The position numbers and the translations under genes were made by a program. Shown here piece by piece: positions 50,056-57,660 of a DNA stretch of 64,000 bases. Every line of letters starts with the position of its first letter. Position 1 is the stretch's first letter. The DNA lies in contig PHDD01000014.1 of NCBI GenBank assembly GCA_002840905.1, forward strand, positions 106,712-170,711, in the 5' to 3' direction. Origin of the DNA: Bacteroidetes bacterium HGW-Bacteroidetes-4. GTDB lineage: Bacteria > Bacteroidota > Bacteroidia > Bacteroidales > SZUA-534. The notes beneath the pieces are model-generated. The model saw only the letters and a program-made list of their open reading frames with translations, was not told where the DNA came from and did not search any database.

Positions 50056-52536
50056 TTAGCTAAGTGCAAATCCCATAACCAACACATCGTCAATTCGATG
50101 ATAGCTATCAACCCATTTTTCTAGCGTTGTTTCCAACAATTGCTTCTGTGAGCTAAAATCTTCCTTGTGTATATTGAATAAGAGTTCTCTGAAATTTTTC
50201 GAACCGAATTTAAGCAAATTGCTACCTCCCAATTGGTCTTGATATCCATCGGAAAACAAATAAACCACATCACCGGTTTGGTAAGGCATTTCATGCAGCG
50301 TAAAAGGTTTGTCCTGTTTCACGTAGGTGCCAATAGGCATTTTATCGGCTTTTATTATTTGAATACCCTCTTTATTAATTAGCACAAATGGGTTATTGGC
50401 TCCTGCATATTGTATGGTTTTATTGTTTGGTTGAATAATACAAAGTGCCATATCCATACCATCGGCACGACTGCCCTCGGAGTTTGATAAGGTATTTATA
50501 ACGTAATCGCGAAGTTTATTCAAAATTTCATTGGCAACCAGATTCCCGGGTTTAACTATTTCGTTTAAAAATGCAACTCCCAGCATACTCATAAATGCTC
50601 CCGGAACACCATGTCCGGTACAATCGGCAATGGCTATTACAATGGATCCATCCACCTTTTTAATCCAGTAAAAATCGCCACTTACCACATCGCGTGGCAG
50701 GTTTAAAATCATGTTTTCAGGCAAAATTTCATTTACATAATTCAAATTGGGCAATACTGCGGCTTGTATGTTCGAAGCATATTTAATACTGCTCTGAATT
50801 TTTTCTGCCTGAAGTCTTATTTTTTGTTCCTGTTCTACTCGTTCCGTTATATCGGACGAATACACCAGACAAATATTTGACTGATTTACCCCAAGTAAAA
50901 TAAAACTGTAAATACGTTCATTTACTTTAACCTCAAGTTCCTGAATTCTGTTTTCGGTAATAAATTGCTGAACAGGCAAATCGGATAACGCAGGAACAAT
51001 TTCCCTAACATCCACTCCTTTAAGTAACCCGTTAAAGGTTTGTAGAGCTGCCGGATTGCCTTCAATAACCCGAAACTCATTATCAAATCGGAAAACGGGA
51101 GCCGGATTTAGCCGTGCAAATAAGGCCATTGATTCTATTTTTTGTTCAGCAATGCGTTGTGCGGTTATGTTTGAACTATAAACATGGCAAAGTTGCAATT
51201 CTTTAACTCCTTTTAGCACCAGCTGCAAAAACTGATCGCCCACTTGAATAACCACTTGATTTTGAAGCCCATTTGTTATTAATTCAGGAAAATCGATAGG
51301 TTCCAATTCTGGAATTAGCCCTGTTGAAATTACATCAATTAATGATTCTGCATTAAATAATTTATTTGCAGCCAGGTTGGCCTCCTTTATTTTCAAATCG
51401 GTACCAATTCGCAAAACCGGGTCGGGATTATGCTGAGCAAATAATGCAAAACTTTTAAGCTGGTCCTTTAACAATAACTCTTCAGTAACATCTTCTTTAA
51501 CAGCCAGATAATTTGTTATAACAGCTGTATGGTCTTTAATGGGTGTAATATGCACTTTTTCCCAGTACAATGTGCCGTCTTTCTTTTTGTTTTGAAAAAG
51601 ACCCTTCCAACTATCTCCTGTTTTAATGGTATCCCACATTTCTTTATACACCTCATTTCCTTGATGCCCCGATTTTAAAATTCTGGGATTAGCTCCTTTT
51701 ATTTCGTCAAAACTATAACCTGAATGCTTTTCGAAAGCCGGATTTACAAAAACAATATCGCCAATGGTATTGGTTACCATTATTGAATTGGTGGATTGCT
51801 CAATGGCGTTTTGGAAGAGCTGACGTTTGTTTTTTTCTGCAATAAGTGAAGTAATTTTGGATGCATAAATATGATAAACACCCAAATCGGTCAAAGCTCT
51901 CAAATCAAGTTGATAGAAATCTTCTCCAATCTGTATCTGGTAAGTCTCCACTCTGTTTGATGATATAAATAACTTGGAATTTAATGTTTTGAGCTCGGTA
52001 ATTACATCGCCAATAGTTTCACCTTTTCCTTCAATATGAAATAACATTTGGGCGGTAGGGTTTGCTTTTAAGATATGTCCCTTTTGGTCAACGCGAATAA
52101 CCGGAGCCGGATTAAATTGGGCAAAAAGTGCGTTTGATTTTACCTTGTCATCGTCTAAAAATGTTTCAGGGGGCAAAATTTTGATTAATTGCCAACGTGT
52201 TTTCGTTACGCACTTAGGGCAATAAGGAACCAAATCACCTTTTTGTACTGAAACCGTTGATTCACCGCAATGATGACAAGTAATATGGGCGTCAAAACTA
52301 GCCACTTCGCCACTTACAAAATTAAATTTTGACAGTACCGAAGAATAGGTTGAAACCAAATATGGAACCAGAAAGGTTAGGAAAAACTGTACGAAATGAA
52401 ACCCTTGAAACCCTGAAACTATACTACCCCATTGATTTATAAGGTTTAGAATTAAACCCACAATAAAAGCAACTTTAATGGCTCTTTTATAAACCATGGG
52501 ATTAAACGCTTCTGAAATAAATAGCATTTTATTCAT
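50056..52536 (-). CDS. NrtS-like membrane domain/zinc ribbon/PAS/SpoIIE phosphatase
   Basis: The product has 826 residues. Residues 1-70 resemble NrtS nitrate/nitrite transporters (YKRAIKVAFIVGLILNLINQ, two TM helices, FLVPYLVSTYSS). Then a CHHC/CPKC zinc ribbon, four PAS domains, one with a full PAS-S box region (SIMVTNTIGDIVFVNPAFEKHSG), and a C-terminal PP2C/SpoIIE phosphatase (RDVVSGDFYW, IADCTGHGVPGAFMSMLG, DGMDMALCII, FSDGYQDQ). It probably dephosphorylates an anti-sigma antagonist or related serine in response to a membrane signal. No STAS or RsbW-type gene is nearby. It is convergent with MarR. Confidence 0.87.
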   Translation of the reverse strand: MNKMLFISEAFNPMVYKRAIKVAFIVGLILNLINQWGSIVSGFQGFHFVQFFLTFLVPYLVSTYSSVLSKFNFVSGEVASFDAHITCHHCGESTVSVQKGDLVPYCPKCVTKTRWQLIKILPPETFLDDDKVKSNALFAQFNPAPVIRVDQKGHILKANPTAQMLFHIEGKGETIGDVITELKTLNSKLFISSNRVETYQIQIGEDFYQLDLRALTDLGVYHIYASKITSLIAEKNKRQLFQNAIEQSTNSIMVTNTIGDIVFVNPAFEKHSGYSFDEIKGANPRILKSGHQGNEVYKEMWDTIKTGDSWKGLFQNKKKDGTLYWEKVHITPIKDHTAVITNYLAVKEDVTEELLLKDQLKSFALFAQHNPDPVLRIGTDLKIKEANLAANKLFNAESLIDVISTGLIPELEPIDFPELITNGLQNQVVIQVGDQFLQLVLKGVKELQLCHVYSSNITAQRIAEQKIESMALFARLNPAPVFRFDNEFRVIEGNPAALQTFNGLLKGVDVREIVPALSDLPVQQFITENRIQELEVKVNERIYSFILLGVNQSNICLVYSSDITERVEQEQKIRLQAEKIQSSIKYASNIQAAVLPNLNYVNEILPENMILNLPRDVVSGDFYWIKKVDGSIVIAIADCTGHGVPGAFMSMLGVAFLNEIVKPGNLVANEILNKLRDYVINTLSNSEGSRADGMDMALCIIQPNNKTIQYAGANNPFVLINKEGIQIIKADKMPIGTYVKQDKPFTLHEMPYQTGDVVYLFSDGYQDQLGGSNLLKFGSKNFRELLFNIHKEDFSSQKQLLETTLEKWVDSYHRIDDVLVMGFALS

Positions 52537-52607
52537 AATACAGTATTTTACATGTTAATGCTTAATGGAGTTAATTCATGAAGCAGAAATAATATCGTTA
52601 CAATTGT

Positions 52608-54098
52608 TTATTCTATCTGTATACCAATAACCAAAACATCATCAATTTGATCGGTATTTTTTTTCCAAGTTTCAAAGGAATTTTGAATTAACTGTTCCTG
52701 TTTTTCAATCGGGAATGCTGATGTTTCAAGAATAAGATTTTTAAAAGCCTTAAATGAGTATTTTTTGTCTTTATCGCCCCCAAATTGATCTTTAAAGCCA
52801 TCTGTAAACAAGAAAATACGATCGCCTTTAATTATTTCAATTTCTTTTTTAGTAAAAGAAATATCCTGTTCTGTGTGTCTGCCTACCGGCATATTATCAG
52901 GATTAATAACTGATAATTCAGTATTGTGGATTAGAATGATGGGATTGTAAGCTCCCGCATAGCTTAATTTGTTTTTTTCAGCATCAATCACCACTATGGC
53001 CATGTCCATTCCATCTTGTACCGAAGCCTCATTCTCACCTGTTGCCAGTGATTGAAGCAGTCGCGTTCTTAAATTATTCAGTATAATGTGAGGTTCTACT
53101 ATTTTTTCGCGTAAAATTATTTCGTTAAGTAATGATGTTCCGAGCATACTCATTAATGCACCCGGTACTCCATGACCGGTAGAGTCGGCAACGGCAATAA
53201 TTTTCAACTGATTCACTTCACCAACCCAATAAAAGTCTCCACTAACAACATTTCGTGGTTTATAAAAAACTAAATGCTTGGGAAAAATACCTGTAATTAT
53301 TTCCTCATGCGGAAGAATTGATTTTTGGATAAACCAGGCATATTGAATGCTTTCCTGAATGTCCTCAGCTTGCCTCTTGATTTTCTTTTCGGCTTGCATT
53401 ATTGCAGTAATGTCATTACCATACACATGAATGGTTGATAATGCTTTTACTCCTTTAATAAGTAATTTATAGTCTAAGCCATTAATCAGGGTTACCATTT
53501 CAATTGCCTTTTCTTCTATCACTAAATCACTAAAATCAATCTCACCCAATTGAGGCAGTAGTTTTTTTAAATTTTCACCTTGCAGGTTTTCACTTTTAAA
53601 TAGTTGTTCCGATGCAGGATTTGAACCTAAGATTATACCTTGTTCATCTACCCGTAATAAGGGTTGCGGATTGTGCCTTGCAAATAGAGCGAGACTTTTT
53701 AACATTTCTGTATCGCTTTTGGTGGGTGAAAATATTTTTATCGGACTCCACCGAGTCTTTGATTTACACTGTGGACAGGCATCAATTTGTTCGCCAATGT
53801 GAATATGAAAATTTGATTTCTTGCAACTTTTACAAACCAACAAGGCATCAATGTGCGATGTTTTGCCGGGTTTAAGTCCTATAAAATGGGTAATAGCGAA
53901 AAGTGTTGAAGCACCATAGGGTATTAAGAAAGCAAAAAGAATGGATAAATAATTTAGGTGCCAACTATGGTCAGGAAAAAAAAATAACAATACACTGAGG
54001 ACAATACTTGATGCGAACCCAATTTGAATGGCACGCTTTAAAACTGTAGGCTCGAAAGCTGCATTTAAAGCAAGTTTTATTGTCGAGGTTGAATACAT
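52608..54098 (-). CDS. NrtS-like membrane domain/zinc ribbon/PAS/SpoIIE phosphatase, shorter paralogue
   Basis: The product has 496 residues. The same order as its neighbour: NrtS-like helices (LKRAIQIGFASSIVLS, FLIPYGASTLFA), zinc ribbon CKSC/CPQC, one PAS domain, and a SpoIIE domain with RNVVSGDFYW, ADSTGHGVPGALMSMLG, DGMDMAIVVI and FTDGFKDQ. A tandem duplicate differing in the number of PAS units. It follows the anti-sigma gene by 10 bp on the same strand, so it may be cotranscribed with the sigma factor and help set its activity (inference). Confidence 0.87.
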   Translation of the reverse strand: MYSTSTIKLALNAAFEPTVLKRAIQIGFASSIVLSVLLFFFPDHSWHLNYLSILFAFLIPYGASTLFAITHFIGLKPGKTSHIDALLVCKSCKKSNFHIHIGEQIDACPQCKSKTRWSPIKIFSPTKSDTEMLKSLALFARHNPQPLLRVDEQGIILGSNPASEQLFKSENLQGENLKKLLPQLGEIDFSDLVIEEKAIEMVTLINGLDYKLLIKGVKALSTIHVYGNDITAIMQAEKKIKRQAEDIQESIQYAWFIQKSILPHEEIITGIFPKHLVFYKPRNVVSGDFYWVGEVNQLKIIAVADSTGHGVPGALMSMLGTSLLNEIILREKIVEPHIILNNLRTRLLQSLATGENEASVQDGMDMAIVVIDAEKNKLSYAGAYNPIILIHNTELSVINPDNMPVGRHTEQDISFTKKEIEIIKGDRIFLFTDGFKDQFGGDKDKKYSFKAFKNLILETSAFPIEKQEQLIQNSFETWKKNTDQIDDVLVIGIQIE

Positions 54099-54108
54099 CT
54101 AAGAATGT

Positions 54109-54384
54109 TTAATGTGTATTTTTTTCTATATGATTGTGTATTAACTGTTTTAATTTTTCTATATCCACCGACTCTTTTACCTCACTTTTGAATTTATGAC
54201 TTATGCTGTGGTCGAGAAAAATAGATTGTTTTTCATAGGTTTTGCAGGCATCGCACATCATTTTATGAACCTTTAATTGCAAGGTTTCATGCCAAACAAG
54301 TTTATAGTGTAATTTCTTTTCTATCAGCTCAGTAGCTTTTAAACACGATAGAAATAGAAGCTGCATCAATTTTTTCATTTTCAT
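54109..54384 (-). CDS. Zinc-binding anti-sigma factor (ZAS-type)
   Basis: The product has 91 residues. The helical N terminus is LKATELIEKKLHYKLVWHE; then the ZAS signature H40-x3-C44-x2-C47 (VHKMMCDACKTY), the zinc/thiol site of RsrA- and ChrR-like anti-sigma factors. The gene overlaps the sigma gene by 4 nt (ATGA), so they are translationally coupled. Expected to bind and hold the ECF sigma until thiols are oxidised or zinc is lost. C14 in FLSCLK is a further candidate ligand. Confidence 0.82.
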   Translation of the reverse strand: MKMKKLMQLLFLSCLKATELIEKKLHYKLVWHETLQLKVHKMMCDACKTYEKQSIFLDHSISHKFKSEVKESVDIEKLKQLIHNHIEKNTH

Positions 54385-54941
54385 TTTTTAAACCAATTAT
54401 TATCTATGCAATCTCTCAGTTGGAGTTTAGCCCTGTGAATGATTTGCCAGTAATTGGTAGTAGTCATGTTTAATTCCTGACAAATTTCATCGCCATTTTT
54501 TTCAGCTAGGTATTTTAATTTTACACAGGTGTTCCACTTTTCCGGCAAAGCGTCTAAGCATTTTTTTAAAATTAGATGAAAATCAGCATCATCCAATAAA
54601 TGAGTTTCGTCTTCTTCCCAATCATCGGGTTGCTTTCCTTTTTTCCAGCCACCATCCGGATTAAAAAATTTTGAATAGGAATCAAATTCCAAATTAACAG
54701 GTTTGTTTACCTTTTTTCGGTACACATCAATAATTTTATGATTTAGAATGGCAAAAAGCCAAGTTTTGGGTGAACTTTCGCCTTGAAAATTTGAAATTTT
54801 TTCAGATGCGGCCAAAAAGGTATCCTGTACCAGGTCTTTAGCCAGTTCAACATCCGATACTTTATGAAAAGCCCATGAATAAAGCTCATTGGTATAAGAA
54901 TTGACCCATTCGGTAAGGTTTATTGGATTTGACTGGTTCAT
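54381..54941 (-). CDS. ECF-family RNA polymerase sigma factor
   Basis: The product has 186 residues. Sigma-2 region (ELAKDLVQDTFLAASEK, WLFAILNHKIIDVYRK) and sigma-4 region (LPEKWNTCVKLKYLAEKNGDEICQELNM, QIIHRAKLQLRDCI). The only sigma factor in the window. It is the obvious candidate to read the eight TTGTCAGG-N14-CGACTAT promoters. None of these lies before its own gene; instead a MarR operator (54979-54996) is 38 bp upstream of its ATG, so its synthesis is probably MarR-repressed. Confidence 0.93.
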   Translation of the reverse strand: MNQSNPINLTEWVNSYTNELYSWAFHKVSDVELAKDLVQDTFLAASEKISNFQGESSPKTWLFAILNHKIIDVYRKKVNKPVNLEFDSYSKFFNPDGGWKKGKQPDDWEEDETHLLDDADFHLILKKCLDALPEKWNTCVKLKYLAEKNGDEICQELNMTTTNYWQIIHRAKLQLRDCIDNNWFKK

Positions 54942-54978
54942 TGGAATTAGTTTAAATGAACTAAAAATAGCACTAAAT

Positions 54979-54996
54979 TAGTTTCAAATGTAACTA
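54979..54996. promoter_or_regulatory. MarR operator 2, upstream of the ECF sigma gene
   Basis: TAGTTTCAAATGTAACTA differs from operator 1 at a single base and keeps the AA centre. Its position, 38-55 bp upstream of the sigma ATG, fits a repressor blocking the promoter. Confidence 0.72.
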
Positions 54997-55282
54997 AAAT
55001 TTGAAAAATAATTCAAAAATTATCCAATTTCAAATGGTAAAATAAAAAGGAGATTAATGGGGGTAAGTTGTTTTGTTCAAAATGCCTTACTTTTTAATAT
55101 TTAGTAAAACACATTGTAATCCTTAACAAACATAAATCAGTCTCACAAAACGACAGGATATTGATTTAAGATTATTGTGATTTTTTTGGTTTATATCCAC
55201 AGAACAGAATGTAAAAAGCAAAGTCAAAAAAGATAAGAATTATATTAATTATGAGTGGGATAGAAGTCAGAAATAATTAAAT

Positions 55283-55316
55283 AAAAAGCCAACCCCGTTT
55301 ACAGACTTGGCTTTTT
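55283..55316. terminator. Bidirectional terminator hairpin
   Basis: AAAAAGCCAA (55283-55292) pairs with TTGGCTTTTT (55307-55316). It has T-runs on both strands and would separate the integrase remnant from the sigma operon. The remaining DNA between 54997 and 55421 is A+T-rich, and I see nothing else in it. Confidence 0.75.
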
Positions 55317-55421
55317 GTTGGTTGATTATTGTAATTTAAAGCTCAAAAATAATTATTCTCAACTTTATATTTGTACCTAATAATTAAGTAATTCAAAATC
55401 AATGGAAGTAATTCAATTTTC

Positions 55422-56352
55422 TCAATATTTTTCTAAAAGAGTTTTTGGAACATCCAATAAGAATATAGTACTCATTTGATTTGTTTTTGTACGTTTTTTT
55501 TATGAATCCATGTTATCCCATCTTCATCTGTTGATATATGCTCCTTTTTTAGCGACTTAACGTCCGAGAAGGCCATACCCTGTAAAGCAGCAGAATATGA
55601 ATACATCACGCACATTTTCAAGATGTTTAATATCAATTTTTTATAGCGAATGGCATCGAGTTCTTTGGGTGTTAAATAAATGGTATCAACAGGTGTTTGT
55701 TTAAATCGCATTCCAGCAAAAGGGTCTTTTTTTATCCATCCATTGGATAAAGCAAAAAGTACAATCTTTTTTTAAAGTTTTTTAAATACTTAATTGTTGT
55801 TTTGTGTGAACAGTTACGCTCTGTTTTAAAATATATTTCAAATTGTCTCATCATTTGGGGAGTGAGCTCATTAAATGCCATATCCTCCCGATTGTATCTC
55901 TTTTTGATAAACTTTTTGAAGTGCATCAAAGTGGTATCATACCGTTGAACAGTGTCGTAGGCAAAATCTTTTCCTATTAATTTACGAGCATCGTTGTTGC
56001 ACTCTTCAAAAATTCTGACAACGGTTTTCCGGTTTTCTTTTTTACCAAGTAATTTTTCCTTAATGTTGAGCACCGACGCTTTAACACCTTCGCCTTCAAA
56101 TATGAATTTTATGGTGAAGATGCGTTGTTTATGTAGTGCTATTAGTGCATTTATTTTATCGGCTTTGGCTGTGATTCCGGTAATTCGCTCCAGTTTGTCA
56201 TCCCATAATTTTGGTTTTACATTTTCTTTAAGACCAAACTCTGTTCTTTCATTGTTGAAGCGAATTGGCATGAGCACTGGGGCTTCGCCATTTTTAAGCA
56301 ATTTCCACTTTTTTACATAACATCGGATTTTTACTTCTTTTTCAATACTCAT
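55422..56352 (-). pseudogene. Tyrosine recombinase (island integrase), frameshifted and truncated
   Basis: The first 200 residues form an arm-binding domain (KEVKIRCYVKKWKLLKNGE, DDKLERITG) and a SAM-like core-binding domain (FEECNNDARKLIGKDFAYDT, HKTTIKYLKNFKK). A T7 run on the plus strand at 55767-55773 shifts the frame; removing one base restores IVLFALSNGWIKKDPFAGMRF. The frame then holds to YSAALQGMAFSDVKSL. A second homopolymer (T8, 55494-55501) shifts again; corrected, it reads KRTKTNQMSTI and then PKTLLEKY. Then the similarity stops. The HxxR and tyrosine catalytic boxes are missing, so it cannot recombine DNA. It belongs to the Bacteroidota tRNA-targeting integrases. Confidence 0.86.
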
Positions 56353-56541
56353 AAATTAATTTTTAGATGTAAAATTAATTTATGATTTTTTTTTAAACGT
56401 CTAGAAAACAAGGTATTTCGACGTATATTGAAGCATTTCGAAATTTTGCAGCGGACTAAAAACGGACCAAAAATCAAAGTCCTCGATTAGTCCACCAAAA
56501 ATGGCGTATTTTGATGCTTTTATGTGCTTTTAGGGTCGCAT

Positions 56542-56572
56542 AAAAAAACCCTGAAAGTTTTGACTTTCAGGG
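56542..56572 (-). terminator. Rho-independent terminator after tRNA-Ser(UGA)
   Basis: CCCTGAAAGT and ACTTTCAGGG form a perfect 10-bp stem with a TTTG loop. On the minus strand seven T follow. The terminator lies about 30 bp beyond the tRNA 3' end and inside the proposed island boundary, so it may have come with the island. Confidence 0.87.
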
Positions 56573-56597
56573 TAATGCGTTATTTAACGTTTTTGCT

Positions 56598-56614
56598 TGG
56601 CGGAGAAAGAGGGA
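56598..56614. repeat. Right attachment site (att), 3' end of tRNA-Ser(UGA)
   Basis: The 17-nt string TGGCGGAGAAAGAGGGA, shared as a direct repeat with 392-408. It covers the last bases of the tRNA and three bases beyond it. Confidence 0.7.
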
Positions 56615-56685
56615 TTCGAACCCCCGGTACCTTGCGGTACAACGGTTTTCAAGACCGCCGCATTCGACCACTCTGCCATTTCTCC
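56601..56685 (-). tRNA. tRNA-Ser(UGA)
   Basis: Minus strand. Acceptor GGAGAAA/TTTCTCC, discriminator G, long variable arm GTACCGCAAGGTAC, T-loop TTCGAAT. Anticodon loop CTTGAAA gives UGA, reading UCA. The gene is complete after insertion because the incoming att site restored its 3' end. Confidence 0.96.
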
Positions 56686-56922
56686 GGGGGCAAAAGTAGA
56701 TAAATTTTTATTATCTGCAACAAGCGGCTAAAAAAAAATCCCACCTTTTGTGAAGTTTATAAATGTGCTTTTCAAAATATATTAAGGTTCAGTATTTTAC
56801 CATCTAATACAATACTAAGCCCGTGTGTTTTCCGGGAATTATTTCTTCAATTTAACCCAAAATTCCTATTTTAGGAGCTGTATCCATAGGTTCAAAACCC
56901 CAATTTACCAAAATACGTGCTT

Positions 56923-57660
56923 ATGCAAAAAACAAAAGATAGCATCACTCCTGTAATGACCAATTTGTCGGGTTTAAACGGCTACCTGAAAGATTTTATT
57001 TCGCCTGAACGTAAAGCCCTGTTCGAACAGATTATCTTAAACAGAACCCGCTATATAAGTGTGGTGCTCGAAGATATTTACCAACCCCACAATGCCAGTG
57101 CGGTTTTGCGTACTTGCGACTGCTTTGGTATTCAGGATATTCATGTTATCGAAAATCAAAACAAATACCAGGTAAATCCCGATGTAGCATTGGGCTCGAG
57201 TCAGTGGGTTAACATTATAAAACATAACAGCCAGGAAAACAACACACTTAGTGCCATTCAGCATTTAAAAAGTAAAGGTTATCGCATTGTTGCCACCACT
57301 CCCCACATTAACAATGTTACCCTCGACAAGCTAAATTTGGATGAGGGGAAAATAGCCTTTTTTTTTGGAACCGAAATGCACGGACTCAGCCAAACCATGC
57401 TCAGCCATGCCGATAGTTATCTTAAGATTCCCATGTTTGGATTCACCGAAAGTTTTAATATTTCAGTAAGCGCATCCATCATTCTTCATCATTTAACTCA
57501 TAAACTACACCAATCGAAGTTAAACTGGCAGCTTAGTGAGTTTGAAAAAGAACTGGTGCAACATCAATGGCTCAAACGAACCATTAAAAAAGTAGACCTG
57601 ATTATTGATGATTACTGCAAAAAAAATCGGATCGATTATTCAAAAATCACTGCGTTATAA
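56923..57660 (+). CDS. SpoU/TrmH-family RNA 2'-O-methyltransferase
   Basis: The product has 245 residues from ATG 56923 (a GTG two codons earlier is less likely). Motifs: IYQPHNASAVLRTCDCFGI (motif 1, with Asn and Arg), AFFFGTEMHGLS (motif 2), and FGFTESFNISVSASI (motif 3). These define the SPOUT knotted fold of the TrmH type. Likely methylates tRNA at position 18. Convergent and overlapping by 14 bp with the subtilase gene. Outside the island. Confidence 0.92.
   Translation: MQKTKDSITPVMTNLSGLNGYLKDFISPERKALFEQIILNRTRYISVVLEDIYQPHNASAVLRTCDCFGIQDIHVIENQNKYQVNPDVALGSSQWVNIIKHNSQENNTLSAIQHLKSKGYRIVATTPHINNVTLDKLNLDEGKIAFFFGTEMHGLSQTMLSHADSYLKIPMFGFTESFNISVSASIILHHLTHKLHQSKLNWQLSEFEKELVQHQWLKRTIKKVDLIIDDYCKKNRIDYSKITAL

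Larger units (their letters stand above)
392..56614. mobile_element. Putative tRNA-Ser(UGA)-integrated genomic island (decayed)
   Basis: Seen: a 17-nt direct repeat, TGGCGGAGAAAGAGGGA, at 392-408 and at 56598-56614. The right copy is the 3' end of the intact tRNA-Ser(UGA). A degraded tyrosine integrase (55422-56352) begins about 250 bp inside the tRNA end and is transcribed away from it, the usual arrangement for tRNA-targeting islands. A terminator suited to a tRNA lies just outside the left copy. Gene debris is concentrated at both ends. Inference: about 56 kb of mainly redox genes entered at the tRNA and became fixed when the integrase decayed. No conjugation, replication or phage genes are visible, so the means of transfer is unknown. 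Confidence 0.62.

Noticed and set aside
54460-54490. TTGTCAGG-like sequence inside the ECF sigma gene
   Set aside because: The -35 half is present, but GACTA falls at a 10-nt spacing instead of 14 and it lies in coding sequence; taken as chance.
55402-55480. 25-codon plus-strand frame near the integrase relic
   Set aside because: It is antisense to the frameshift-corrected integrase sequence and is explained by that.
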